A DNA stretch of 64,000 bases. It comes from Candidatus Anaerostipes avistercoris (GTDB taxonomy: Bacteria; Bacillota; Clostridia; Lachnospirales; Lachnospiraceae). The stretch's first letter is position 1. Each line of letters starts with the position of its first letter. Below are positions 33,057 through 42,211 of the stretch, piece after piece. The stretch lies in assembly GCA_019119895.1 (NCBI GenBank), contig DWWD01000005.1, positions 1 through 64,000 of the forward strand, read 5' to 3'. Both the position numbers and the translations under genes were made by a program. The notes under the pieces are model-generated. The model ran no database searches and had not been told where the DNA came from. It saw only the letters and a list, made by a program, of their open reading frames with translations.

Positions 33057-33563
33057 TTTACAGAGGCACTAAAGAACATGAAAGCAGGTATTCCAATGAA
33101 ACTACCATCGTGGGGAGGCTATTGGTTCTGGGATCCAGAAAAAGAAACCATCATGATGAAATGCAGAAAGATTGATTCTGAAACCGGAAAAGATCTATTA
33201 GATATTAGAGAAACACAGCGGGTCGAATATACTCTGACCAATATCCTATCTGACGAATGGGTTCCGGCTACAGAAGAAAACACAACTATTTTAGGCGGAA
33301 CTCCAACATTTAGTTTTGGTGATGCTATCAAGTGTATGAGGCGTGGGCTCAAGGTGAAGCGTCAGGGATGGAACGGGAAGAATCAGCATATCGAACTGGC
33401 TATGAATATCAGCTATGTAGCATCGGATGGAAGTGTTCAGAATTGTGACCATGACGCAATCGGCAATATGGCCATTGCTTTTGTCGGGACATCCGGAGTG
33501 CAGCTTGGATGGCTTGCTTCTCAGGCAGATATGCTGGCTGAAGACTGGGTGTTTGCAGAATAG
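33052..33563 (+). CDS. Tandem DUF2829 protein, Tad2-like (Thoeris anti-defence)
   Basis: 170 residues made of two DUF2829-type domains. The first (about 1-75) begins EFTEALKNMKAGIPMKLPSW and ends ILSDEWVPA; the second (about 86-170) begins FGDAIKCMRRGLKVKRQGWNG and ends MLAEDWVFA. Single-domain Tad2 proteins bind the cyclic ADP-ribose signal of Thoeris and so protect phage. Domain identity is from sequence pattern; activity against Thoeris is inferred. Start behind AAAGGAAAGGTG. Confidence 0.75.
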
Positions 33564-33628
33564 AAAGGCGGTGATCCAGATATCTCCCACCGGAGGGGAA
33601 TGACCGGAACAGTAAAGGAGTGGTGTGA

Positions 33629-33916
33629 TTGATTGTGGTACGTGTCCGGGAGGATGGAGTTACAGTGTCCGGCCATGCGGGGTTTGCTGGAGTCGGAAAA
33701 GATATTATCTGCGCAGGAGTAACGTCGCTGACACAGACACTGATCAAGTCGATGAATGACTTGACAGAAGATAAAATTGAATACGAAATGTCGCTCGGAA
33801 GGGCTGATATAAAGTACAGGAATCTGTCAAAGGAAGGGAAACTTTTGGTGGATTCCTTTTTCATTGGCATTTGTTTGATCGCCAGTGAGTTTCCGGATTA
33901 TCTCCGGATAGAGTAA
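33629..33916 (+). CDS. Prp-like cysteine protease (phage-encoded)
   Basis: 95 residues. GHAGFAGVGKDIICAGVTSL carries the His (16) and Cys (28), 12 apart as in ribosomal-processing protease Prp, which trims the N-terminus of ribosomal protein L27. Encoded between head genes, it most likely trims phage structural proteins: scaffold, capsid and tail tube here all have an LQxFA motif near the N-terminus. TTG 33629 is the likely start, 8 nt after GGAG; a GTG follows at 33635. Confidence 0.85.
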   Translation: MIVVRVREDGVTVSGHAGFAGVGKDIICAGVTSLTQTLIKSMNDLTEDKIEYEMSLGRADIKYRNLSKEGKLLVDSFFIGICLIASEFPDYLRIE

Positions 33917-34007
33917 CAAGATGTGTCCGAAATGACGTAAAACTATGATCCAGAGCAACGGCCTGGGCTTTTTGAATGGGCTGGGGCAGAAAGGAAAGAA
34001 AGATACA

Positions 34008-34682
34008 ATGAAAAATAAAGTGTTTGAGGCAATGAGAACCCTGCAGTTATTTGCAGAAGGTGAAGGCGCTGGAGCTGGAGGTTCTGGAAATGGCGGCGGC
34101 ACCGGAGGCGATGGAGGCGCAGGATCTGGCGGAGAAGGTGGTAATGAGCTTCTTTCTTTTGACGATTTTTTGAAGCAGGAAGGAAACCAGGCGGAGTTTG
34201 ACCGAAGAGTACAGAAAGCCATTGATACAGCGGTATCGAATGCGCAGAGGAAATGGAAAGATATTCATGACGACAAACTGTCTGAAGCTGAGAAGCTAGC
34301 GAAAATGACCAATGAAGAAAAAGCAGCTTATAGAATGTCTCAGATGGAAAAGGAGCTGAATGCTTTTAAGGAGAAGGATGCCCTGGCAGAAATGTCTAAG
34401 ACGGCTAGAAAGATGCTGTCCGAAGAAGATATCAATATCCCGGATGAGCTACTTTCACATCTGGTCAGCACTGATGCTGAGGATACTAAGAATACGGTTC
34501 AGGCATTTACGAAGCTGTTCAAGGAGAATGTTCAGGATGCCGTCAAAGATAAGCTAAAGGGAAACCCGCCAAAGCGAGGAACCGGAGGAAAGGGCACCGT
34601 TACAAGAGAACAGATTCTTGCGATCAAAAATCCTTCTGAACGTCAGAGGATGATTGCGGAACACATAAACTTATTTGAATAA
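34008..34682 (+). CDS. Capsid scaffold protein with Prp motif
   Basis: 224 residues. After the N-terminal TLQLFAEGE (motif residues 12-16) comes a long Gly-rich stretch, then a charged coiled-coil region typical of phage scaffolds (DUF4355/GP20-like). Start ATG 34008 behind AAAGGAAAG. Precedes the capsid gene as scaffolds do. Confidence 0.85.
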   Translation: MKNKVFEAMRTLQLFAEGEGAGAGGSGNGGGTGGDGGAGSGGEGGNELLSFDDFLKQEGNQAEFDRRVQKAIDTAVSNAQRKWKDIHDDKLSEAEKLAKMTNEEKAAYRMSQMEKELNAFKEKDALAEMSKTARKMLSEEDINIPDELLSHLVSTDAEDTKNTVQAFTKLFKENVQDAVKDKLKGNPPKRGTGGKGTVTREQILAIKNPSERQRMIAEHINLFE

Positions 34683-34699
34683 AAAGGAGATGAAGATTT

Positions 34700-35911
34700 A
34701 TGCATGATGTAAGTAAACTTGGGCTGCAGGCATTCGCTGCGCCAACTAACATGACAGGAAACGCTCAGATTCAGATCAGAGCAAGGGAGATTGATTTCGT
34801 TACTTCCTTCGGAAAGAATATGCAGGCTTTGCTGGATATTATGGGGATTTCCCGGATGATTAAGAAGGCGAATGGAACTACATTGAGGGTGAAAAAAGTA
34901 ACCGGTACGCTGCAGTCTGGTGATGTGGCCGAAGGTGATGAGATTCCGTTATCTCAGTACAAAGTTGAAGAGAAAGATTTTGATACCATCAAGATTGAGA
35001 AATACCGAAAGGCTGTTTCTATCGAAGCGATTGCAGATAAGGGATATGATGCCGCTGTAGATCAGACTGACGCAGAATTTAAGTCCGATCTACAGAATAG
35101 GATCCTGGACAAGTTTTATGGCCAGCTGAAAATGGGCTCCTTAGTAGGACATGAGAGCACTTGGCAGATGGCTGTTGCTATGGCAATCGGAAAAGTGAAG
35201 GATAAGTTTGGAAAGATGAAAAAAACCGCGACTGGAACGGCTGTGTGGGTAAACACTCTTGATGTCTATAAATACGTAGGTGCCGCTAATATTACCATGC
35301 AGACTGCTTTTGGCATGAATTATATCCGGGACTTCTTGGGAGCAGACATCTGCTTTATCTCTTCCCAGATCCCGGAGAATACGGTTATCGCCACTCCGCT
35401 GAACAATCTGGTTGCATACTATGTGGATCCGGCGGATTCTGAGTTCGTAAGAGCTGGCCTTGCCTACACTGTAGACCCTGAAACTGGATTTATCGGATTC
35501 CATGCACAAGGAACATATGAAAGAGCAATCTCTGATATGTTCGCAATCATGGGGGTTCGGCTGTTCGCAGAGTATCTGGATGCAATCGCATACATTGCTG
35601 TTGGTTCTTCCGACACACAGACTCTTGGAACTCTTACCCTGACCTCTGCAGAGGGAACTGAAGAAGGAAAGACAAAGATTACTGTCAAAGAGCAGTTGGT
35701 ATCTATCAATGATGTATTCCGGTACAAGACAAACGCATCATCAGCAACAGAAGTTACATACGGCTTGGATGTGTCTGCATGGACTGCATGGGACGGAGAG
35801 TCTGAGATTACAGCTACAGACGGGCATCATGTGACGGTCGTAGAAGCTGATGTAAACGGAAAGGCTGTTCGTTCTGGAGATGTAGTAGCTGATGTGTTTG
35901 CAGGAGCGTAG
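34700..35911 (+). CDS. Major capsid protein with C-terminal Ig-like domain and Prp motif
   Basis: 403 residues. HK97-fold capsid (N-terminal arm, QIRAREIDFVTSFG, central EYRKAVSIEAIAD-like strand, IRDFLGADICF). N-terminal LGLQAFAA carries the Prp-like motif at residues 9-13. From about residue 310 a separate beta-rich domain (TLTLTSAEGTEEGKTKITV onwards) resembles surface Ig-like or Big2-type decorations. Ribosome-binding site AAAGGAGATG. Confidence 0.88.
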   Translation: MHDVSKLGLQAFAAPTNMTGNAQIQIRAREIDFVTSFGKNMQALLDIMGISRMIKKANGTTLRVKKVTGTLQSGDVAEGDEIPLSQYKVEEKDFDTIKIEKYRKAVSIEAIADKGYDAAVDQTDAEFKSDLQNRILDKFYGQLKMGSLVGHESTWQMAVAMAIGKVKDKFGKMKKTATGTAVWVNTLDVYKYVGAANITMQTAFGMNYIRDFLGADICFISSQIPENTVIATPLNNLVAYYVDPADSEFVRAGLAYTVDPETGFIGFHAQGTYERAISDMFAIMGVRLFAEYLDAIAYIAVGSSDTQTLGTLTLTSAEGTEEGKTKITVKEQLVSINDVFRYKTNASSATEVTYGLDVSAWTAWDGESEITATDGHHVTVVEADVNGKAVRSGDVVADVFAGA

Positions 35912-35923
35912 GAGGTGTAAAGC

Positions 35924-36202
35924 ATGTATAAAGTAATTAAACGGTTTCATGATTTGCAGGATGCAAGGAAGACAAAAAGCGGTAGGATCTATCATGAGTA
36001 TAATGTGGGGGATGTGTTCCCTCGTGATGGCATGGAAGTGTCTGAAGAACGGATCCAGGAGCTGGCCGGACCTGATAATAGGCAGGGGGTTCCCCTGATC
36101 GAACTTGTTCAGGAAAAAGGTGCTCCGAAGAAAACAACAAAAAAGACAGCCTCAGGTAAGACAACAACTAAGCAGACAACGACAAAGACAGCTTCAAAAT
36201 AA
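35924..36202 (+). CDS. Small head protein with Lys/Thr-rich tail
   Basis: 92 residues. N-terminal globular part with VGDVFPRDG; the last 28 residues are repeats of K-T-T-(S/T)-type sequence, highly basic. Located between capsid and connector genes. Function unknown, probably virion. Confidence 0.65.
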   Translation: MYKVIKRFHDLQDARKTKSGRIYHEYNVGDVFPRDGMEVSEERIQELAGPDNRQGVPLIELVQEKGAPKKTTKKTASGKTTTKQTTTKTASK

Positions 36203-36214
36203 GGGACGATTGAT

Positions 36215-36541
36215 ATGCTAAAAGATTTAAAGATTCTTCTTGGAATACCAGAAAATGATACTTCGCAGGACCAAAAGTTAAACTTGATCTTGTCCGGGAC
36301 AAGAAGCCGTTTGAAAGCATTGCTGGGAGGACAGGACCCACCAGAATCACTTGATTATATTATTACGGACGTTGCAGTGATTCGATTCAACAGGATTGGG
36401 TCGGAGGGGCTTTCTTCTCACAGCGTTGAAGGAGAGAGCCTCTCTTTTTCGGATGATGATTTTGCAGGATACCGCGAGGATATACAAACATATCTGGATA
36501 ACCAGAAGGAAGCAAAGAAAGGCCGGGTGAGGTTCCTGTGA
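36215..36541 (+). CDS. Head-tail connector protein
   Basis: 108 residues of the Phage_connect_1 (gp6-like/YqbG) type: LKILLGIPENDTSQDQKLNLIL at the start, helical bundle, IDTYL-like end. Binds the portal to extend the neck. Confidence 0.8.
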   Translation: MLKDLKILLGIPENDTSQDQKLNLILSGTRSRLKALLGGQDPPESLDYIITDVAVIRFNRIGSEGLSSHSVEGESLSFSDDDFAGYREDIQTYLDNQKEAKKGRVRFL

Positions 36542-36840
36542 GATACGACACACCAGTATATTTTCAAAAGATTACTCCCGGTGAGTATTACCCGAAAACC
36601 GGGAACTATGGTGATGATATCGCGGAGGAAGCTTTGCGATATGCCTCTGTGATGAATACTGGAGAAGAACAACTGAAGCTGGTCTATGACGGACCGAAAC
36701 AGGGAAGTCTTACGATCCAGATCCAGAATCACTACACGGAGCCATTTGATCGGATCCGTGTAGGGGAGAAGGTCTACAGTGTGGATTCTTCCCGGAAACT
36801 CAGGACAAAGCATACTTTTATTGTATCGGAAGTGCAGTGA
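36538..36840 (+). CDS. Head closure/stopper protein
   Basis: 100 residues, beta-rich, GTG start overlapping the connector gene by 4 nt. Position and size match SPP1 gp16-type stoppers. RIRVGEKVYSVDSSRKLRTK is near the end. Confidence 0.7.
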   Translation: MRYDTPVYFQKITPGEYYPKTGNYGDDIAEEALRYASVMNTGEEQLKLVYDGPKQGSLTIQIQNHYTEPFDRIRVGEKVYSVDSSRKLRTKHTFIVSEVQ

Positions 36841-37175
36841 TGGCTGGGATTAAGATAACTGGATTAGATAAATTGCAGAAAAAGCTGCAAAAGAACGTCA
36901 ATTTGAATGACGTGAAGCGAGTTGTGAGCCACAACGGAGCAGAAATGCAGACAAAAGCGCAGCAGAATGCTCCAGTTGATACTGGACATCTGAAACGAAG
37001 CATAGGGCTCGAGATCAAAGACGGCGGAATGACAGCAGAAGTGGAACCAACAGCAGAATATGCGCCTTACGTCGAGTATGGTACAAGATTCATGAGTGCT
37101 CAGCCATATCTTAAGCCCGCATATAACGAGCAAAAAAGAAAATTTGAGCAGGATATGAAAAAACTTGTGAGGTGA
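36840..37175 (+). CDS. Tail-head joining protein, HK97 gp10 family
   Basis: 111 residues. The C-terminal YAPYVEYGTRFMSAQPYLKPAY is the hallmark of the HK97-gp10 family. ATG 36840 overlaps the previous stop. Confidence 0.9.
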   Translation: MAGIKITGLDKLQKKLQKNVNLNDVKRVVSHNGAEMQTKAQQNAPVDTGHLKRSIGLEIKDGGMTAEVEPTAEYAPYVEYGTRFMSAQPYLKPAYNEQKRKFEQDMKKLVR

Positions 37176-37179
37176 TAGT

Positions 37180-37563
37180 ATGGATCCACAGCAGGAACTT
37201 TTCACGAACTTACTGATTGAATTAAAGAAAACGGGATACGACGTGTATGATACATTCCTTCCGCCGGAGGACACGCCGTATCCTTTTATTTATCTGGCGG
37301 ACAGCCAGCAGACGGATACCCGGACCAAGGATGCGGTAATTGGAAATGCATATCAGACAATTCATGTCTGGCACAACAATCCAAAACAGCGCGGCACAGT
37401 ATCGCAGATGCTGCTGGATATCAAGAAGGTCTGCTACAGATTGGAACATACGGCAAATTTTGCATGGATGATACGAAATGTAGATCAGCGAATTTTGCCG
37501 GACAATACAACAAAGACTCCGCTTCTGCATGGATTGTTAGAGGTGGAGTTTTCATTCAGTTGA
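37180..37563 (+). CDS. Tail terminator-like protein
   Basis: 127 residues. YPFIYLADSQQTDTRTKD and IHVWHNN fit the tail completion/terminator family (DUF3168/gp17-like). Precedes the tail-tube gene. Confidence 0.75.
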   Translation: MDPQQELFTNLLIELKKTGYDVYDTFLPPEDTPYPFIYLADSQQTDTRTKDAVIGNAYQTIHVWHNNPKQRGTVSQMLLDIKKVCYRLEHTANFAWMIRNVDQRILPDNTTKTPLLHGLLEVEFSFS

Positions 37564-37584
37564 ACAAATTAGGAGGTAAATCAG

Positions 37585-38115
37585 ATGTTTAGAATGTTTA
37601 GATTGCAGATGTTTGCGGAAGCAATCGCAGGAACAAAGATTGTGTATTTGTACAGGCTTTTAAGTAAACAGGCTACAGGTTCAGCGACAGGGATTGCTTT
37701 TGCTACAGAAAACGGCAGGACAAAATCAAAAGATTCCAACTCAACAGCAACAAAGGACGGTTCTGTCCGTACTCCTGGAGTTGCAGAGGGTGAGATTACT
37801 TCAACTTCTCTTTTGGCACAAGGGGATACCTTGTTAGATGATTTGGAAAAAGCAATGGACAATAACGAATTGGTCGAGGTCTGGGAAGTGAATCTCGCAG
37901 AGCCTGCAGAAGAAGGCGACAACAAGTTTAAGGCAAAATATTTCCAGGGATATCTGACAGAAAAAGAGATAACATCCAATGCGGAAGATAATGTAGAAGT
38001 TTCGCTGACCTTTGGACTCCAGGGAGATGGAGCGGATGGAGAAGCAACCGTAACACAGGCACAGCAGGAAATAGCGGCTTATGTATTTAAAGATACGCAG
38101 CCAACAGGAGCGTAG
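37585..38115 (+). CDS. Major tail (tube) protein with Prp motif
   Basis: 176 residues. After N-terminal FRLQMFAE (motif residues 7-11), it has beta strands typical of TP901-1-type tail tubes (KIVYLYRLLSKQA, KAKYFQGYLTEKE). The LQxFA motif suggests removal of the first 10 residues by Prp, which is unusual for a tail protein. Ribosome-binding site AGGAGG. Confidence 0.85.
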   Translation: MFRMFRLQMFAEAIAGTKIVYLYRLLSKQATGSATGIAFATENGRTKSKDSNSTATKDGSVRTPGVAEGEITSTSLLAQGDTLLDDLEKAMDNNELVEVWEVNLAEPAEEGDNKFKAKYFQGYLTEKEITSNAEDNVEVSLTFGLQGDGADGEATVTQAQQEIAAYVFKDTQPTGA

Positions 38116-38128
38116 GAGGAAATAAAAA

Positions 38129-38509
38129 ATGATGGAATTAACAATCAGCGGGAAGGTGTACCAGTTTAACTTTGGTATGGGATTTTTAAGAGAGATCAAT
38201 AAAAAAATCGGAGTGCCGATTCAGGGGACGAAAGATGCAAAGAAAAATGTAGGGCTGCAGTATGCGGTTGCAGGAATCGTCGACAATGATGTGGAAGAAC
38301 TTGTAAATGTTCTGAATGCGGCGAACAAAGGGCAGACACCAAGGGTAACACAGCAGATGCTGGATGGTTATATTGACCAGGAAGACACCGATATTGATGC
38401 ATTGTTCGATGAGGTACTGGATTTTTTAAAGAAAACCAATGCTACGAAGAAAACCACGATGGAAATCTTGAAAGAAGTGGAAAAAGCGGAGCAGAAGAAA
38501 GGACAGTAA
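38129..38509 (+). CDS. Tail assembly chaperone gpG-like, zero-frame product
   Basis: 126 residues. ELTISGKVYQFNFGMGFLREI and a helical C-terminus fit siphovirus tail chaperones. It contains the slippery heptamer T TTT TTA at 38422-38428, so ribosomes can change frame before the stop to make the longer gpGT form. Confidence 0.82.
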   Translation: MMELTISGKVYQFNFGMGFLREINKKIGVPIQGTKDAKKNVGLQYAVAGIVDNDVEELVNVLNAANKGQTPRVTQQMLDGYIDQEDTDIDALFDEVLDFLKKTNATKKTTMEILKEVEKAEQKKGQ

Positions 38510-38862
38510 CAGTCGAAGAACTTTACGAAGAGGTAGCACTGAATTGTTTCCGGTACTTTGGATTTCGGAGCTTTGAAGAGGTTGATCGGCTTACGATCCC
38601 GGAATATACACTGCTCGTCAAGGCAGAGAAGCTGAAGCAGGTAGATAAAGACTTCCGGAATCATTTGCAGGCATTTTTAAATTTCACCGTTCGAGCGGAG
38701 AAGAAAGCAGGGAAAAATAAGACGAAACCTGTCTATCCGAACTTTGGAAAGTTCTATGATTACAAAGCCGAAATTGCAAAAGCAGAAGGGAAGAAATCTG
38801 ATAGCCGGTTTTCCGGTATCGACCCTGAACTTTTGAGAAAGGAGAGAGAAGAGCGTGGCTGA
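38429..38862 (+). CDS. Tail assembly chaperone gpT part, made by -1 frameshift
   Basis: Frame -1 relative to the chaperone gene is open from the slip site to 38862 and has no ATG or GTG in its first 230 nt, so it is most likely read only as a fusion. It encodes EELYEEVALNCFRYFGF, a helical middle and a basic C-terminus. In lambda-like phages the fused gpGT recruits tail tube protein to the tape measure, whose gene follows with an 8-nt overlap. Confidence 0.78.
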
Positions 38863-41800
38863 AAGTTTTAGCGTTAAAGCAATATTGTCTGCATACGACA
38901 AGGGATATACACAGGCTATGAAAAATGCAGAAAAGGCCACGCAATCTCTTGGAGACAGGATAAAAGGTGGTTTTGCCTTTGGGGTTCTGGCAAGCGCTGG
39001 GGCCAAAGCTTTTTCTGTAATATCGGACGGGGCAAGGAATCTCGTGACAGAGATTGATTCATCAAATGCCGCCTGGAAGACCTTTGAAGGAAATATGTCG
39101 ATGCTCGGGAAGAGCCGAAAAGAAATCAATTCCACAAAAAAGGAACTGCAGAAATTTGCAGAACAGACTATCTACAGTTCTTCTGATATGGCGACAACTT
39201 ATAGTCAGTTAGCGGCAGTTGGAACTAAGAATTGTACTAAACTTGTAAAAGGCTTCGGTGGTTTGGCGGCGGCTGCAGAAAATCCAACGCAGGCCATGAA
39301 AACCCTGTCAATGCAGGCTACGCAGATGGCAGCCAAACCTAAAGTGGCATGGGAAGACTTCAAACTAATGCTGGAACAAACGCCGGCAGGTATTGCTGCA
39401 GTAGCAAAAGAAATGGGCATGTCTACCCAGGAAATGGTGAAGAATGTCCAGGACGGAAAAGTATCAACGGAGGAGTTTTTCGATGCTATTGCAAAAGTAG
39501 GAACCAGTGACAGCTTTACCAAGCTTGCCACACAGTATAAAACAGTTGGACAGGCTATGGACGGTTTGCAGGAAACCATCGGCAATAAACTGACGCCTGC
39601 ATTTGATGTTTTATCATCCGTTGGAATCAGCGCAGTCAGCAAGCTTGTTGATAAGATGGGCGAGCTGGATGGAGAGAAGATTGCTCAAAAATTAACTTCC
39701 GGATTGGATAAAATCAAACCGTACTGGGATATATTGTCCGGTGCAGCAGTGGAAGTTGGGAAGGCTTTTGGCGATGCTTTTTCTGCGATTGGAGACAAAG
39801 TTGCTGAATTAAATGGAAAATTCGGTTCAACTCAGAATATTGAAAACTTCGGAAGCGCTATCGATGTGGCAAGTGGAGCCCTAAAAGGCTTTGCAGGATT
39901 TTTGGAAGATCATGCAGATATTGTGGCAACATTGATTGATCATTTGCCACAACTTGTTGGAGCGTATTTAGCATTTAAGGCAGTAAAAGCAGTTGCGCCT
40001 GGCGTAATGACATTCACAAAAGCAATCACATCGTTGACCGGTAAAAGTTTTAGTGGACTAGCAGGAAAGTTGTTTAATACATCAAAAGGCCAGGAAGCCG
40101 TCGGGCAATCCAGCAAAGCAACATCGAAGCAGATTTTGACATCCGCAAAAGCATTTATGATGCTGGGCGCAGGAGTTGCATTGGTGAGCGCCGGTTTTTA
40201 TCTTTTGGCACAGGCGGCCGTTACGCTTTCTGAATCCGGTGGTCTGGCAATCGGTATCTTTGCAGGAATGGCTGTGGCTGTGACTGCTTTAAGTTTAGGC
40301 TTGATGGCAATGCTCACGAACATCCAGTCCACGCCAAAACAGATGGAGACGCTTGGCAATTCTTTCCTTAAAGTTTCCGCCGGCATTGCGGTCATGGTAG
40401 GTTCTTTGGCAGCGTTAGCTTTGGCACTTACGCCGCTTGCTTCATTGGGCACTACAGCAGTCCCTCCGCTTTTAGCATTCGGGGCAGTAGTTGCCGGGCT
40501 GGCAGTTGTGTTTGCTACTTTTGGGCAGTCTCTGAAAACAAATATGGCAGGGATTGCAGCGTTTGCGGCATCTGTTTCTCTTCTGGCCGTCGCTATGGCA
40601 CCGATCGCGAGCACAGGAACTGAGGGAGCAGTTGCTATGGCGGCATTTGGGGTTGTAGTTGCCGGGCTAGTCGTTGTCTTTGCAACATTTGGTTCTGCTT
40701 TAAATGTAGCGATCCCCGGAATGCTGGCACTTGGTGCAGCAGCAGTTCTGGTTGGAGAAGGACTAAATTTAGCATCCGGATTTGTTAAGGCGGCAATCCC
40801 ATTGGTAAAACAGCTCGGGGAGACATTTACCAAGCTTTCAGACGGTGTTGCTAAAGTCGTAGATGCGATCAGTGGTGGATTTGCTAAAGTACTGGATTCC
40901 ATTGCCGGGATCATCGAGTCGATCGGAACATCTGCAAAAAATGCAGGAATAGGGTTTGAGTCCGTTGCAAGCGGAATCAAAAAGATTTCCGGTTTGTCGA
41001 TTGGCTCGATCGTGAAATCTTTAGGTGCAGTTGGAACAGGATTGTCTACTATTTCTACGAAAGGAAAAGACCTGCCGACAGTGGCTGCCGGAATGACCGT
41101 ACTGGTAACAGCACTCACAGCGGCAACAGCAAATATCACGATGTTTAACGCCGGTATGCAGACATTATCCACGATGATGACAACACTTCCGGCAAATATT
41201 AATATGCTGAAAGCGTCCTTCGCGAATTTCACGATCACTCCTCCAAATGTCGAACCTTTGGTTGCGGCTTTTACGCGGGTAAAAACATCTTCGCAGGGAC
41301 TTGTTACAGCATTTGCAGGACTTGGCGCAGCGGCTATGATGGCATCTGTACAAGTCGGAGCATCCAGCGGCGGAATCCTGATGTTGAGCGCAGTCATGAT
41401 CACAGCGGCAGCAGGAGCATCTGCGATGTCTGCCCGGTTAAAATCTGCAAGGTCCGGATTGACCGCAATTTCAAGTGGGGCAAATAAGGCAAGAGGTTCT
41501 CTGGCAAGTCTGCAGGCATCATTCCGCACAACAACAAGCGGCCTTGGAACAATCGGGCCGAAAGCAACTTCGGCGATGAATCAGCTGACAACAGCGTTTA
41601 AGAATGCAGCCAATAAAGCAAAAAGCGCAGGAAAGCAGATTGGGACTGATTTCACAAAGACGATGCAGGCAGGGCTCAAGAAGGCGCCGTCTGTAGCAAG
41701 TAAGCAGGTAAACAGCGTGATAAGTAAATTACGGGCTGGCCGGAGCAAAGCATATAGTGCAGGAGCTTATATCAGTAAAGGTTTCGCGCAGGGCATGTTG

Positions 41801-42202
41801 TCCTGCATGGGCACGATCGAATCTGCTGCACGAAGGATGGCTGCAGCTGCAGATAAAGCAGTGCGGGCAAAAGCAAAGATCCACAGTCCATCAAAGGTAT
41901 CTGAAAAATCAGGAGGATATTGGGGACAAGGCTGGGTAAACGGTATCCTGTCGAAAGTAAGAGCCGCAAAAGCAGCGGCGCAGGAACTGGTATCCATTCC
42001 GGCACTGTCCATCCCGAAGGTATCCTTCGCATATGCCGGTGAGATGTCAGCAGATTATGATTATTATCACAATCGTGTCTATGTGATCGAAGTGCCGGTA
42101 GAAATCGAAGGCAAAGAAGTAGCGAGAGCGTCTGCAAAATACACCAAAGAAAAACTGGATAAACTGCAGGCGAGAGATGACAGGAAACATGGAAGGGTAT
42201 AA
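38855..42202 (+). CDS. Tape measure protein
   Basis: 1115 residues, GTG start. N-terminal part with KGYTQAMKNAEKATQSLG and a lengthwise helical, Ala/Gly-rich middle with hydrophobic membrane-like segments (about 430-660). A TMP_repeat/tape-measure domain lies near residues 75-200. It sets tail length; by length the tail would be on the order of 150-170 nm, using the usual 1.5 A per residue. The repeat-like SLLAVAMAPIAS and ASLAALALALTPLAS segments look duplicated. Confidence 0.93.
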   Translation: MAESFSVKAILSAYDKGYTQAMKNAEKATQSLGDRIKGGFAFGVLASAGAKAFSVISDGARNLVTEIDSSNAAWKTFEGNMSMLGKSRKEINSTKKELQKFAEQTIYSSSDMATTYSQLAAVGTKNCTKLVKGFGGLAAAAENPTQAMKTLSMQATQMAAKPKVAWEDFKLMLEQTPAGIAAVAKEMGMSTQEMVKNVQDGKVSTEEFFDAIAKVGTSDSFTKLATQYKTVGQAMDGLQETIGNKLTPAFDVLSSVGISAVSKLVDKMGELDGEKIAQKLTSGLDKIKPYWDILSGAAVEVGKAFGDAFSAIGDKVAELNGKFGSTQNIENFGSAIDVASGALKGFAGFLEDHADIVATLIDHLPQLVGAYLAFKAVKAVAPGVMTFTKAITSLTGKSFSGLAGKLFNTSKGQEAVGQSSKATSKQILTSAKAFMMLGAGVALVSAGFYLLAQAAVTLSESGGLAIGIFAGMAVAVTALSLGLMAMLTNIQSTPKQMETLGNSFLKVSAGIAVMVGSLAALALALTPLASLGTTAVPPLLAFGAVVAGLAVVFATFGQSLKTNMAGIAAFAASVSLLAVAMAPIASTGTEGAVAMAAFGVVVAGLVVVFATFGSALNVAIPGMLALGAAAVLVGEGLNLASGFVKAAIPLVKQLGETFTKLSDGVAKVVDAISGGFAKVLDSIAGIIESIGTSAKNAGIGFESVASGIKKISGLSIGSIVKSLGAVGTGLSTISTKGKDLPTVAAGMTVLVTALTAATANITMFNAGMQTLSTMMTTLPANINMLKASFANFTITPPNVEPLVAAFTRVKTSSQGLVTAFAGLGAAAMMASVQVGASSGGILMLSAVMITAAAGASAMSARLKSARSGLTAISSGANKARGSLASLQASFRTTTSGLGTIGPKATSAMNQLTTAFKNAANKAKSAGKQIGTDFTKTMQAGLKKAPSVASKQVNSVISKLRAGRSKAYSAGAYISKGFAQGMLSCMGTIESAARRMAAAADKAVRAKAKIHSPSKVSEKSGGYWGQGWVNGILSKVRAAKAAAQELVSIPALSIPKVSFAYAGEMSADYDYYHNRVYVIEVPVEIEGKEVARASAKYTKEKLDKLQARDDRKHGRV

Positions 42203-42211
42203 GGAGGCAGC

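Noticed and set aside
40198..41529. 443-codon open frame on the minus strand
   Set aside because: It lies wholly within the tape measure gene; its Ala/Thr/Pro-rich product mirrors the Ala/Gly-rich codons of the real gene and there is no start signal.
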